Of a DNA stretch of 64,000 bases, positions 18,001 through 44,110 are shown in pieces. The position numbers were made by a program, and so were the translations under genes. The first letter of the stretch is position 1, and every line of letters begins with the position of its first letter. The notes under the pieces were generated by a model. That model saw only the letters and a list, made by a program, of their open reading frames with translations, had not been told where the DNA came from and ran no database searches. The stretch is from Norana najaformis (Eukaryota > Annelida > Clitellata > Crassiclitellata > Hormogastridae): positions 41,507,896-41,571,895 of the forward strand of contig OZ029916.1 in the NCBI GenBank assembly GCA_964023275.1. The letters run 5' to 3'.

Positions 18001-18844
18001 AAGCTTATTTGAAATTACATAGACGGCCTTACTAGTATTAATGGGGCATAGGTCCCTTCTGGATCTGTTCTTGTAGCTCAGAAATAAATCGTATAACGTA
18101 TCCTATCTGATCTAATCCAATCTAATCTAATCTAATGACTTGTATAGCGCCGTAATAATAATAATGCCGCTTCAAGTCACAATCGCAGTCAAAATGATAA
18201 TCCGCTGGAGAAGCCAGGTCGAATTCCAATATGTCAGAGAAACCAGAAGCCAGGTGGGTAAGTAAGTTGAAAGAGAAGCGGCTTTTTGGTTTACACCTGA
18301 ATTTGGCAGTGAATTCCAAGGCTTTTGACCAGCTACCGAGAAGGTCCAACAGCCCAACACTATTCGGGTATAGGGGGACAAAAAGAGTCCAACGATCGAC
18401 TGCAATATCTGTTATGGTGAGGGGTGAAATTGGAACGTATGTAGGTCGGCTGATTTAAATGTAGTACGTTGTGAACTATATGATAGGTTTTGAAATGAAT
18501 TCCTTTCTCAATGAGCAACCAGCGCAATGAAAGTAATATTGGCTTAGTATGCTGATATTTAGAAGCCCTTGCTATGGCCATGGCGAGAGAGTTTCAAACG
18601 ATTGTAGTTTGTGCAAATCTCTCTTAGCGATACCTTTAAGAAGTGAGTTGCAGTAGTCAAGTCTTCTGTTAAACCAATGCATAAGAAATTGTTTCCTTTG
18701 TTCCGTGTGCAGAGTTCCTGTTCGGCCTGCACCTGTGGACTGGAACCGTGTGCTTATATGGGTTACGCAGCAGACAATGGCTGTCAGCGGAGCGGCATCT
18801 ATCATCTAGACATCTCTGATAATCCGCCATACTGCGTCGGTTAA
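12043..18844 (+). CDS. Secreted pancreatic-lipase-family enzyme, copy 2 (7 exons)
   Basis: Exons 12043-12086, 12727-12888, 13980-14085, 14330-14558, 15382-15561, 16783-16892 and 18713-18844 join to 963 nt (320 residues plus TAA). All junctions are GT-AG and every phase equals copy 1. Exon sizes are identical except exon 4, which is one codon longer (RGGGSHSR against SGGSHSR). Signal peptide [16 protein letters not shown]-terminal EICC...GCFND; FIVHGY; GHSLG with Ser161; GMDPAGP with Asp183; CSH with His248; a cysteine-rich C-terminus (CSACTCG...GC...YCVG). The lid loop is as short as in copy 1. Exon 4 is the most conserved, with about a dozen changes in 75 residues. Candidate AATAAA at 19186. 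The gene is longer because of introns carrying SINE-2, LINE-C and other repeats. Expected to be an extracellular ester hydrolase; exact substrate unknown. Confidence 0.92.
12536..12675 (+). mobile_element. SINE-2 3' half in lipase 2 intron 1
   Basis: Shares AAGCTGGGAAGTAAAC, GACAATGGGAATCGTCCA, GGCTCAAGGG and GCCTCCCCTACGT in order with the fuller SINE-2 at 13553-13815. Confidence 0.7.
12889..13118. repeat. (CATT)n/(CAGT)n microsatellite in lipase 2 intron 2
   Basis: Begins at the exon 2 donor, at the homologous position to the CAGT array of lipase 1. Confidence 0.9.
13553..13815 (+). mobile_element. SINE-2, full tRNA-derived copy in lipase 2 intron 2
   Basis: Head contains an A-box-like TGGTCTATTGG and a perfect B-box GGTTCGACTCC about 40 bp later. 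The T-stem does not pair well, so this is a tRNA-derived SINE, not a tRNA gene. The body continues to the CCCCTACGTCTCACTTGTGG end. A short LINE-like fragment follows at about 13850-13920. Confidence 0.75.
14225..14293. repeat. (CATC)n microsatellite in lipase 2 intron 3
   Basis: Tetranucleotide run just before exon 4, in the same intron position as in lipase 1. Confidence 0.85.
18100..18690 (-). mobile_element. LINE-C 5'-truncated copy in lipase 2 intron 6
   Basis: Minus-strand frames contain [20 protein letters not shown], then [18 protein letters not shown], then [14 protein letters not shown], the usual order at the C-terminus of CR1/L2-like reverse transcriptases, broken by stops and frameshifts. 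The 3' UTR ends GGCGCTATACAAGTCATTAG with ATTAG tail units. Its 5' end lies within about 30 bp of the exon 7 splice acceptor. Confidence 0.8.
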
Positions 18845-20600
18845 GCAACTGCCGAGAGAAGCAGATTTAAACCATTAAGGAAACAACATCACTGAACTGT
18901 CATAAGAAAAATTACGAAATGAATTGTACGTGCCTAGATGAGATTTCGTATAGTTTATAATATAATTTATAAACTTTAGTTTATAATCCGAAAAGCTTAA
19001 AGACGCCATCTCTAGACTTAGAAATCTTAGCAAGCATTATGTTTTGACGACAATAATTGATCATCAATATGGAACAGCTGTCAAATATATGGTAGCACTA
19101 TATATATGTATATGTATATATATAACTGTATCGAATTCATATGCAGAGTAATATCTAAAAGGCCAAACAGTGAAAATTTCTTTAAAATAAATGCTGTTCA
19201 TAATGGATAATTTGAATTCTTAACAAATAAAGAAATCCTTTACTCTTTAAAGAGAAAATGTTTTGTTCATTTATGAAAGGAAGAATAAACTGTAAGAAAT
19301 CAATTTTGCTATTGAAGTGGGTCATTATCAGCATAGCCATAAAAAGAGCATGAGAACAGTAGTTTTTCTAAAGATTATGAGCCTACAGAAAGTGCAGTTT
19401 AAGAGTTGTTGCACGCGACAGGTTATGCATTTGTCTATATACCGTAGATTGGATTTATAAATAATACATATTTTTATTTAAATTAAGTACGGATAGTTTC
19501 ATATTTACGTTGTTCTGCTCGCTTTAGTTAATTTCTAGTATTTCGACTATTTATATTTTAATTCAATTTAATGATTAATTAAGTCTGTGTTTCTTTGCAA
19601 CCCCTATCCGATGTTCAACAACTACCGATTCTCGATCATACTGGCGCCGGACATCATTAGCATTAAAAGCTTCCGAAAGAACAATTGTCGGCCCAAGTCT
19701 TATGAACGATACCAATAAAATAGATGATGAGTGTCGGCCGAAGCACACCATATGATACAGACATAGCAAAGGTGGTTGAATGAACACTACCATACCGACC
19801 GCTGCTCTAGACGTAGATTGGCGACGAGGGCGATCTGCATGTAAATGATTCAAGGCAACTTGATATTGTATGGTTATTAATACATGCAGTAAATTCTTGG
19901 GCAGACATACAGTATACAAATCAAAGCACGTACTCAGGGCAAGTTACAATATACATATGTATATATATGCATATGTATATGTATATTTGTATGTATATGT
20001 ATATATGTATATGTATATATATAGGACAAGAGGGCGTGTATGGGAACCTAAGATGGAGTCAGAAGCCAATCTCTAAAGAAATTATCTGATTCGCGGACCC
20101 GAGAAGCTGATGCCCATTCAGAGAGCGGGTCAACCCTGGAGTTCATAGTCGGCATAACGGCCTGAGTGCACGATAATGCAGAGAGAGAAGCTGTTCAGTG
20201 CTCCCGGGTAAATCACATCTCAAAATTCCCTCGCCCGATTCAAAGACCGGCATTGATCCAATTTGCATTCGTGTAACGAGAGGGTAACTAGTTGTTGCGA
20301 CACTCGGAGAAGAACATGTAATAACAGTTATCGAATTCTGTTTAAAGTCCATACTTCATTATGCTTTGATCGGGTCCCCTCTTTCTCAGAGTAGGGCTCG
20401 GGCCGCACAGTTTAAGGGCCGACGATTCTAGCCCATGGTCACACTACTGATTATCAAGAACGCTAGCAGGAGCTCGCTATAGAAAAACGTGTGCACTTAC
20501 TGTACATTTTACATTTACCACACAAGACCGTTTTACCTCCGACTACTTAATACTAGGCCTACTTAACATTAAAAAGTGAACTGAAGTTGTCCCAACTGAA
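18845..20600. other. 3' flank of lipase 2 and AT-rich intergenic DNA
   Basis: No gene supported. TATG microsatellite at about 19955-20025. Minus-strand ORF 19575-19919 lacks recognisable domains and was not called. Confidence 0.5.
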
Positions 20601-20604
20601 ATAA

Positions 20605-20960
20605 TTAATTCGACCTTTATTGTGGTATTATGGTACTGACTTACGCTTCGTTACACCACTTTAAACTGATGGACTGATTTTAGCCTAATACCAGCTTCTC
20701 GTTATTTTAGATCAAAGAAGCGATTTACTCGCTTCCCTATACAAATTGTGTAAGGTAAAGTAAGGCAATTTGAAGACACATGTGCGTAAAAGATTAATAC
20801 GTATTTATTTCCTCTATTACATCGGTGTGTATTAACATCCACCGCTGGTGATAAATAAACTTCGTTCTGCGTTGTGAAAAGCAACTAAACAACTAAACGC
20901 CGAAATAACTGAGTTTTACTGCGTTTTTTATTGGAAGAGTATTAAAATTTATTACAAGAG
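20605..20960 (+). repeat. Hairpin repeat, copy 1 of 3
   Basis: Contains GAAGCGA-TTTAC-TCGCTTC at 20717-20735 (perfect 7-bp stem), then TGTAAGGTAAAGTAAGG, and a downstream block ending TTTACTGCGTTTTTTATTGG. The upstream part (TTTATTGTG, TACACCACTTTAAACT) is shared with copy 2. Confidence 0.7.
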
Positions 20961-21329
20961 CCTAACATTAATGACTGTTGGCTCACCAGAAGACTGCAAT
21001 TTCTCATAAATGTTCACTCAGTGATAATGCTATTGTCAATTATGTATATGCTTTTCTCAGCCATCTGAATTGAACTGTTCTCATAAGATTATGGCTGTGG
21101 CAACTTCTTCTATAACAACACAGGCAAGTCTGCTATCCTGACGTATGAGCTGTGCGTTTTTGTGTTTTTTTTCTGTTTTTCCTACCAATGTTTGGTGAAC
21201 AGGGCCGTTTTAAGGTAGTCGTAGGCCCTAGGCATTCTCGCATTCGTAGGTCCCAACTGCCAAATCTGCATTAGAGCTAAACACATTCACATTATTTCTT
21301 GACGTCTATCTTCCATTGTACTAATTTCG

Positions 21330-21690
21330 AATTCGAACTTTATTGTGCATTAGTCAATGCGCTATCATAATCCGGACATAACCCTCGTTGTACCACTTCA
21401 TACTTCTGCAGCTCTTTGCCTATTACCAGCTTCTCATTATTTAGATCAAAGAAGCGATTTACTCGCTTCCCTACACAAATTTTGTAAGGTAAGGTAAGGT
21501 AATTTAAAAACCCTTCGCGTAAAACATTAATATATATTTATATCCTCTGTTAAATGGGTGTGTAATATCACGAACCGCTCTTGATAAAGAAAATTTCGTT
21601 ATATGTTACTGAAACAACTAAAAAATAAACAATGGAATAAATCACTTTTATTGCGTTTTTATTAAAGGCGTATTCAAATTTATTACTTAA
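21330..21690 (+). repeat. Hairpin repeat, copy 2 of 3
   Basis: Same order of blocks as copy 1, with an identical hairpin at 21451-21469 and (GGTAA)n after it. Diverged by substitutions and small indels outside the hairpin core. Confidence 0.7.
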
Positions 21691-22384
21691 GATAATTTAT
21701 TTGCCGGTTTTATTCAGTTAGCGTAACAAGCAAATTTACAAACTACTCGCCAGGTGGACAATTTTGAAACACGGCCAAGCGACAGTAGAAGGTTACGCCA
21801 GCTTAATGCAATTTCATTTCAATTTTTAGCCAAGCCTAAAATAAAATGCTATTATAGACATCTATGTGCATTTTCGCTTTTGTAGATTGAATTAATTACA
21901 ACAGAATTGTCTTAAAAGTTTGTTTTATTATCGCGATCGCAAATAACTTGGATAGAATTGCATTCCAAGTCAAGGCCTCTTAAAATTAGACCATGGAAGA
22001 AAGAAGCAGCCATTCAGGCAGGTAGCCTCATTGAGGGAGTGAGTGAGTGGTCTAAAGGAGTCACCAAATAAGAAAGTAAGTAGACATGCATGAAGGTAGT
22101 CAGGTAGGTTAGCAGGCAGGAAATTAGGCAGTTTGGTAATTAGGGAGAAGGTAAGGAAGCAAGTAGGTAATCACGCAGGCGAGTGGCTTAGTGGGTAAGC
22201 ATATAAGCTGGTAATTAATTACTAATTAGGTAGGTGAGAAGCAAATAGGCAGGTATGTAGGTGAGTATGTAGTAACTTAGTTAGGTAGATAGGTACACGT
22301 GTAGTTATGTGAAGGTGTGGGTATTGCCATGCTGGTATGGAGGTATGCAAGTAATGCAGTATCGTCCCGATTAGTCGCTTGTAT

Positions 22385-22560
22385 CTTTTCGTTCTCAGCT
22401 TAAGAGTACCTTTTCAGATTGTATATCCACCATGGGCTGCCCTTTTGTCTTAGCTGACTGACCTTCCAGATATTGACCTGATTGCGACTTGGATTCGGTG
22501 CGCCATCTGTTGATGCCTTCTGCGTTAGACGTCTGTGCGATGCAGTGGTTAATTAACAAT
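22385..22560 (+). mobile_element. LINE-B 3' UTR copy
   Basis: Contains CACCATGGGCTGCCCTTTTG, TTGACCTGATTGCGACTTGG, GCGCCATCTGTTGATGCCTT and a degraded terminal GCGATGCAGTGGTTAATTAA, as in LINE-B copies at 39.4 and 57.9 kb. Diffuse GTAGGTA-type repeats precede it from about 22010. Confidence 0.7.
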
Positions 22561-22739
22561 GATCTCAGTCAGTAAATGAATTAGCAAGTAAGTAGGATCT
22601 GTACTTTTAGTCTTAATAATTATACTGACTTACTAAAAAATTTGTCACAAGAGGTGTCTTGCTTTTAATTATGTATTTCAAAAATCTATTACGCATACAA
22701 TATCAAAAAAATAAAAATGCGATTACATATTTAATATTT

Positions 22740-22990
22740 CTGTCAAAAAAAGGAAGCGATTTACTCGCTTCCCTTCACAAATTTTGTAAGGTAAGGTAAG
22801 GTAATTACAGACATTCAGCGCATCAACTATTAATTAATTAATTTGTTCCCGTTAAAAGGGTGTCTTATGAGATGCTGCACTTGAGATAACTGAAGTTTAA
22901 AATATTCTTTAGAAAAACACGTAAACAAATAAACCATTTAAACTGTGGTTTTAAAAGGCGTTTACAGAAATTATAAAATATACGAATTAA
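22740..22990 (+). repeat. Hairpin repeat, copy 3 of 3
   Basis: The hairpin at 22752-22772 has an 8-bp stem with the same TTTAC loop, followed by TGTAAGGTAAGGTAAGG. The upstream part shared by copies 1 and 2 is absent and the 3' part is more diverged. Confidence 0.65.
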
Positions 22991-23097
22991 GATATTTTAT
23001 CAATCAATATTTAATTAAACAATATCATTAATATTCCGCCGAGTGTTTTTCTTCTTGGTAGTCACTAGGTGGCAGTGGTATTATTCGTGCGTGCCAG

Positions 23098-23256
23098 AAT
23101 TAAAGCTTCCTCTTACGGTAATCGTAATCTTAATTTCGAGATTTCTACAGCGCCCAAAGAAAGCTAAGTCGTGGGAACCAGCTTATTCACAGGCGCTCAG
23201 TCAAAATAAAATCAATAGGCAAGAAGGGTTCGGTTCCAGGTCAAGATCCTAGAGTT
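23098..23256 (-). mobile_element. LINE-A 3' end copy
   Basis: Minus strand reads GATTTTATTTTGACTGAGCG, then CTGTGAATAAGCTGGTTCCC, then GGGCGCTGTAGAAATCTCG and an ATTACGATTA tail, matching LINE-A copies at 32.7, 40.1 and 60.9 kb. Confidence 0.75.
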
Positions 23257-23259
23257 AGG

Positions 23260-25460
23260 CAGGCAGTCGATTGTTTACCTTAGGTTTGTTTATCCAATTA
23301 GGTGGCAGTGGAATTATTTGTTTTAGCGTTTTTAGCCATACTATAATATGTGCGCATTTTGAACACTGGGGACACATCCTTTACTTTCTCTTTCTGGCGG
23401 TTTTCGAAGTTTACAGCCAGGATCAGTAAACAAACGTCGTGCATAACTTCACGGAAAAAGTTTGTGGAGACAATTTTCGGGCATCATGAATTTTGATGGA
23501 TATATATTTTGTATCATCAAAATTTCTTAAGACCTTTTTAGTCGTCAGCAAGTTTTGTTTTTTATTTTCCGCTATTTACTTTTATGCTCCCTATCTCATT
23601 CAAATTACAACCAACTTCCTACTGTGAGTTAAATTTTGTGGCGTATATTTTGTTTAAAAAAGTTTGAAACAATCAGAAATGTTGTGGAAACATAAGTACT
23701 TTAAACAAGTAGCACTATTTTGAGGTACCTAAAAGGCTCTATATTAAGTGTCTACTGTGTTGTACTTAGGTATCAAAATGCGCTATATTAAGTGTCTATG
23801 TTAATTTGTTAAATGTTTTTCCTTTAACCGCTTTCAACCTTAACACCACTTTGTCTCCAGACCGCATATTTCGAAACTACGCATAGAAATTGCTACCCCA
23901 GAATCCCTTAACCAATGAGGTAAGGAACCTTAATTTGCGTGATGAATATTCATGTTGCCTCTCCCAAATGTTAGAGTTCACTTTAGAACTTCAGCGACAA
24001 ATTTTATCTTAGTTTTTTCTAATTCAAAGTGAAATTTGTATTATGAATATTCAAATCACATGATTGGAGCTGTATTCTTAGGGAGATGATATGGAAGAGT
24101 TACAAATATACAAAATAATAATGTCATTATTTACCAGTTTTAACTTGCTTTGAAATCCGATTTAATCGATAATCAAGCTTGCAAGGTTGTCAAATAGAAG
24201 TAAGCCATACCACAGAAAGGTTTTTGAGCCGACCAAACACAGAAATAACCAAAGGTCATAGATTCTCAATGGCCATAGATTTCCAGTGTTTGAGAAACTT
24301 GTATAGCCTAATTCATAAAACAAGATTTTGGTTCAATAACTGTGCAATTGTGGAATTATCTTAATCGTACTGCGAATGTGGGCTCAGGTTTTAAACAAAT
24401 TAGTTGAAATTATGTTTAGAATGGCGGCAGAAGTTGAAAATGAACTAAATCTGAACTCTAGCCTCTACCGCGTGATCTTTCGTAACGCCATCAGCGCAAA
24501 AGCGCTTAGCCATCATAAATATTCATCATCTAGTGAATATTTATAGTTAAAACAACGACGCCTGATTGGTTGCTGGATTATTTATAAATATAACAACGAC
24601 GCCTGATTGGTTGCTGGTCAGCAATCTCCAATACGTAGTTTTGAAATATATTATCGGGTCTGACTCCCTGGATTCTAACCTGACATTGACATTCACTGAC
24701 ATTATTCCAACAACCTGGCTCTTGAAGACTTGATTTATATAACGCCGTTATTTAAATTGTGTCCGACGCAGTTTTTGTTTGCGCTGAGAAATTTCGCAGA
24801 TTTACGTTCATATCTGCATCCTAAATATTGGGGGACATGTCTTCCATGTCCCATAGGGGTCGACACTTAAGGAAACTTCATAGAAATTACTTGTAAGAAC
24901 AAGTATGCTTTCTATCTGCATTCTACGTTTGTGTTCTACTTGTGTTGTTCTACGCCTTCAGTTTCATTTGGGAACTGGGGTTTGTCCAACGAAACCAGAA
25001 TTTCACACGAAAAACCGAAGAATTTCGTTTGACTGGCGAGAGTTTGAATTGTCAAGGAGCGCATCTGGGAAAAATACGATCGTTGACGAATGCTAGGAAT
25101 AGGATCGATGAACATAGCTGATCAATCATCAACGCTTAGATGATTGTAGATGTTCGTAGATGTTCGTAGATGTTCGTAGATGATAAATGATGCTTCATTT
25201 CAAGTTCTGCTGTTCAAATGAAGATGAAAATATTTCGTTTGGTCCGAAATCTCTTTCAACTAATGTTTTAACCAGAAATGACTTCATTTCCCATCTCTGT
25301 CATCACTGGCTCCTCCTTCGCCTGATTCAGCTGTCTCTCAAAGTCGCTTCTGACTGTTCCAGTGGTCGCCATGAGTTGGTCAGCTCGGATAGGTCTACTG
25401 CAGACCGAGGGTGGACTTTAAGGGCATTTGAAGTCTAATATTTCCGAAGCGTACACTCAA
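23260..25460. other. Unassigned non-coding stretch
   Basis: No gene supported. Two direct repeats about 41 bp apart at 24551-24618 each contain AACAACGACGCC and GATTGGTTGCTGG (an inverted CCAAT motif). A short GTAGATGTTC tandem lies at 25140-25182. Confidence 0.5.
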
Positions 25461-25854
25461 TCAAGAACAGGGCCACTACTTCAAGCGCCTCAGACGCTCG
25501 ACTTCTAAACTCCCAACCCCAGGGCAGGTATATAATTGTGCTGATGAGGATGGTGGAAAGTGGAAACGTATACAGATAGCACATCTGTCCACACATCTCC
25601 ACAGAAACTCTTTCGATGCATGGTCCAGAGATTGAAGGGACATTCGGCTCAAGTCCACCGACAGGACATCTTTTAAACCTCCCAAATTGTGTTGGTACTC
25701 ATTTACCGACCACTAAAGGATGGAGGGCTGCGTGGGCGCCAGTTGGCATTCTACAGACAATCAAACGCCCAAGTTCAATCCGGTTTCGACAAGTCTACAC
25801 TGAACAGCTCCAGGCAGGGTTGTGTCAACAAAACCAAGCGGTCACTCACTCATG

Positions 25855-25930
25855 CGGTTGATGGCCACCCACTCAGGTGGTTGATGGCCACCCACTCAGG
25901 TGGTTGATGGCCACCCACTCAGGTGGTCGA
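25855..25930. repeat. 22-bp tandem repeat
   Basis: About three and a half units of CACTCAGGTGGTTGATGGCC with trailing AC, nearly identical, so recently expanded. Confidence 0.9.
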
Positions 25931-26033
25931 TGGCGGTGTATGATTGATCGGTTACGGATGGTTTTCAGTGGCCGCTGTAGGTCTCAGCTCGGCGTCCTGG
26001 CCACTGACTGTGCGAAGCAGGAGCCGGTGGTTG

Positions 26034-26243
26034 CTAGTCGTACATCTGGCTCGCCTGCTCAGACGGAGGCTGTCCTGAAGGTCGACAACCGGAGAGCCAG
26101 TGGCCACCGTTGGCCCGACGCTGACCATGTTCGCGTAGTTTGTCGTTGTCGTTGGGAGACCATAGGGCGACAGGCAGTTGGTTAAGCTGCCGTCTCGTGT
26201 AGTCGGCGAAGGATGCTGACAGCAGCAGCAACACAAGCAGCAT
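26034..26243 (-). CDS. Candidate short secreted peptide or first exon (unrecognised)
   Basis: From the ATG at 26243, a 69-residue frame starts with MLLVLLLLSASFA, a hydrophobic leader with a plausible cleavage site, then DYTRRQLNQL. A second RR pair occurs about 30 residues into the mature part, followed by ANGGHWLSGC and RPSGQPPS, ending in TAG. There is no repeat-driven low complexity after the leader and codon choice is not obviously random. I do not recognise the family. Positions HW-x-x-G-x-R-P recall the gonadotropin-releasing-hormone core, but the Gln start and Gly-Lys-Arg amidation site are absent, so that resemblance is probably chance. A longer overlapping minus frame (25952-26416) competes with it. 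It may be spurious. Confidence 0.25.
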   Translation of the reverse strand: MLLVLLLLSASFADYTRRQLNQLPVALWSPNDNDKLREHGQRRANGGHWLSGCRPSGQPPSEQASQMYD

Positions 26244-26419
26244 CTTTGCCGGCAACTTAGGGAATGGTGATGACGATGCCGGTGGTGACCGAGAGTCTTG
26301 AAGCAGGGGAGACGTCTACAAAGGAAGAATAAGACAGGAAACAAATCGATGACTAAAGAACGAAAGAAGAGACCAGAAGAACGAGTGACAAATGGCGATG
26401 TGTTATCTGTTCCCAAAAC

Positions 26420-26920
26420 GACTGTTCTGGACAGGAAGAGAAGGAGGAGGAAGAGAAGGAGGAGGAGGAGATGGAGGGAAGAGGGGATGGGAAGAAAGAA
26501 AGAGATCGAGAGGAGTAACTGAAGAGGGTGAGAGAGAGGACAAAGAGGGAAAGACAGAGGCAGGGATATAGAAAGGAGACAGGGAGAGAGTCATCGAGAG
26601 AGCGAGAGAAAATGAGCGAGAGTGTGTGTGTGTGTGTGAGAGAGCGAGAGAGCGAGAGCGAGAGAGTGAGCGAGAGTGAGTGAGAGAGAGAGTGAGAAAG
26701 AGTGAGACAGAGAGTGAAAGAGAGCGAGAGAGAGTGTGTGTGAGTGAGAGAGAGAATGAGAGAGAGCGAGCGAGAGAGACAGAGACAGAAAGGCAGAGGC
26801 ATAGAGCGAGAGAGAGACAGACAGTGAGTGAGTGAGAGAGAGAGTGAGTAAGAGAGAGAGAGATAGACAGCAGACAGACAGACAGAGAAACAAACTGAAA
26901 AGAAACTGGAGCAGAAAAGC
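26420..26920. repeat. Purine-rich (GA)n block
   Basis: Degenerate GAGA/GAGC/GTGT on the plus strand. The 281- and 182-residue minus-strand ORFs across it are Ser/Leu low-complexity translations. Confidence 0.9.
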
Positions 26921-27474
26921 AGGGTTAATGGGAGAAACGAGAAGAGATAGCTGACAGCTGAAGATGAGAGAGATCCAGAGAGAAACTTCCTGCGGCGGTG
27001 GCGGCGTTTGAAGAACCGAAATAGAACACAAGAACAAGGACAAGAACAGACGAAGCTGAAACAGAAGAAGAGACCGACATTGGACGACAGATAAAAGCAA
27101 CAACTGGCTTTCCTGAGGGACAGGAGCCACAAAACACACTGATTCCAGTTCAACAAGCAGGCATTTGATTCAAGGAAGACTGTCATACCCAATATCATGA
27201 ATGTAACTGTGTATGTTTACATCAAGGCACTTATAAGAACAAGAAAAAGCTAGCCGCGAGAGGCAGCCATGGCTAGGAAGTGTTAGCAACTTCGTTTTCT
27301 TAGCCTCGGTATATCAGGGTGGGTGGCCAGTCATCTCCCTCGTCGCCAGACCTTCCCACTGACACTGCTGCTGTGTCGGCTAGGAGGCGCAAGTGGAACA
27401 GTTATCTGGCGGGAAATGAATCTCCGACCCCTGGATTGACAGTCCAGCACTCTCACCATTAACAGTTGTCTTCC

Positions 27475-27915
27475 TCCTACTTCTCTTTCTTCTTTTCGTC
27501 CTCTTTAACTTCTTCTTCTTCCTCCTTCTCCTCCTCCTCCTCCTCCTCTTCCCCTTCCTCCTTCTTTGCCCCTTACACTTGCTCCTACTTCTCATCTTCG
27601 ATCCTACTCTTCTCTTATCCTTCCCTTCCTCATTCTTTGTCTCTTAAACTTCCTCCTACTTCTCCTCTTCGTTCGTTTTCTTCTCTCCTCCTCCTTCCAT
27701 TCCTCCTTCTTTGCCTCTTACACTTCCTCCTACTTCTCCTCTTCGTTCGTTTTCTTCTCTCCTCCTCCTTCCATTCCTCCTTCTTTGTCTCTTAAACTTC
27801 CTCCTACTTCTCCTCTTCGTTCGTTTTCTTCTCTCCTCCTCCTTCCATTCCTCCTTCTTTGCCTCTTACACTTCCTCCTACTTCTCCTCTTCGCTCATTT
27901 TTTTCTCTTCTTTTG
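27475..27915. repeat. Pyrimidine-rich block with exact 74-bp tandem units
   Basis: CTTCCTCCTACTTCTCC recurs at 74-bp steps (27648, 27722, 27796, 27870). The unit junction alternates between GTCTCTTAAACT and GCCTCTTACACT, implying a 148-bp higher-order repeat. Confidence 0.9.
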
Positions 27916-27957
27916 CCAGCATGTTGCCTGTCACATTTCTTCTCCTCCTTCTCGTCT

Positions 27958-28030
27958 CCTACGATTCCTACTATTCCTCGCTCAGCCGATGGACACATGG
28001 TGTGTTAACAAATGTCTTACTTACTTACTT

Positions 28031-28035
<5 letters not shown>
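27958..28035 (+). mobile_element. Repeat-T copy with (CTTA)n tail
   Basis: Contains CTCGCTCAGCCGATGGACAC, then GTGTGTTAACAAATG, then a short CTTA run, like copies at 30317 and 49585. The tail abuts the last exon of the receptor gene on the other strand. Confidence 0.7.
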
Positions 28036-42828
<14,793 letters not shown>

Positions 42829-43019
42829 CTGAAAGAAAGAAACCCACATACATGTACACCTGTATGTATGCAACGTAATACAATGCAATATATTACATAA
42901 CAGTTCAACACAATACAATACATTACAGTTCAACACGATACAGTTAAATACAGCGGCTAAAGTTAAGCATGACAAAGCAAATTGCAACACTTGTTTTGAT
43001 TCCATGTCCGCCGGCATAT

Positions 43020-43790
43020 CAGTCGGCTGGCATTTTGACGGATTACATTGTCTAAACGGGGAATTTGCTTGATTATTATAGCAATTTAGACTTTTACTGT
43101 TGCGAAGTCTGCGTCGGCATTATTTACCGTATCCAACGCAGATTAACTGCGTTTCAGACGGTTTTTGTTGCATGTTTACCGTTACCTTCTGTGGCTGGAA
43201 TGGTCCACCTGCAAAAGGGGGGACAGGATTCCAGTCAAATCTGAGACCTACGTACGCCATTTACGCCGGGAAATCATGAATTCGGTGGAGGAAGGGCGAA
43301 GAGGGTCTTTGGGCGAAGAGAGTCTTTGGAGCGGCAACGGCAGTCAATCATGGAATGGTTCAACTACCTACCGTCCGACGGGCAACGAATGACTCCCCTG
43401 CGCAAACCCCGGAGGTTCGAGGGATATCTGTCTTCCATCTATGAGGGATTGCTGGACGGTGAGATAACTGCGAGCCATCGGCGGCGGATCACATCGCCTG
43501 TCGTTCCTCATCCTATATGCTACGTGCTTCAGGAACTCTGAACATGCTGCCATCTTTCAACTCTAGTTGGGAATCTGTTGGTGGGGCTGTGCGTGGGTGC
43601 GCGAGCTTGGCACTGATAACTCTTATAGTTATCGGAGCAATGCTTGCTAACAAATTAATGTCCTGCTTTTAATGGCATTTAACATAGTTAAGGTCAGCGC
43701 AGATTAGTTTCTCTTAAAGCAGCGCTGTACAGATTTCTTATTACAATTAGAAAAAATAAATAAAATTACTGGTTAGGTGGCCAGTCATGC
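43020..43790. other. Unassigned stretch upstream of the receptor TM1 exon
   Basis: Should contain or precede the missing N-terminal receptor exon(s), but no minus-strand exon with a convincing start was found. Plus-strand ORFs at 43165-43541 have no recognisable domain. Confidence 0.4.
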
Positions 43791-43794
43791 TCGT

Positions 43795-44110
43795 TGCCTT
43801 CCAATGTATGAAGTAAATCTAATATGCTGACTTATATAGCGCCGTTATCATAATGTATGAAGTAAATCTAATATGCTGACTTATATAGCGCCGTTATCAT
43901 AATGCCCAATGCATCAATCGATGGTCGCTTCAAATGAAATTATTATCAAAATCCTAGTCCACTGAAGAAGCCAGGTCCAATTCCAGTAGGTCAGATAAAC
44001 CAGAAGCCAGGCTGAGGTGGGTAAGCAAGTTGAACGAGACGAGTCTTAAGTTTAGACCTGAATTACATCAAAGAAATGACAAAACTTGGTAGCGAATCAA
44101 AGCACCTTTT
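43795..44110 (-). mobile_element. LINE-C 3' end with duplicated terminus
   Basis: The 3' terminal block (GTATGAAGTAAATCTAATAT, then TTATATAGCGCCGTTATCAT) occurs twice in direct repeat at about 43808-43903, followed by the usual LINE-C body. Confidence 0.75.

Noticed and set aside
26353-27198. 281-residue minus-strand ORF (and overlapping 182-residue ORF)
   Set aside because: Almost entirely Ser/Leu/His translation of a GA microsatellite; no domain.
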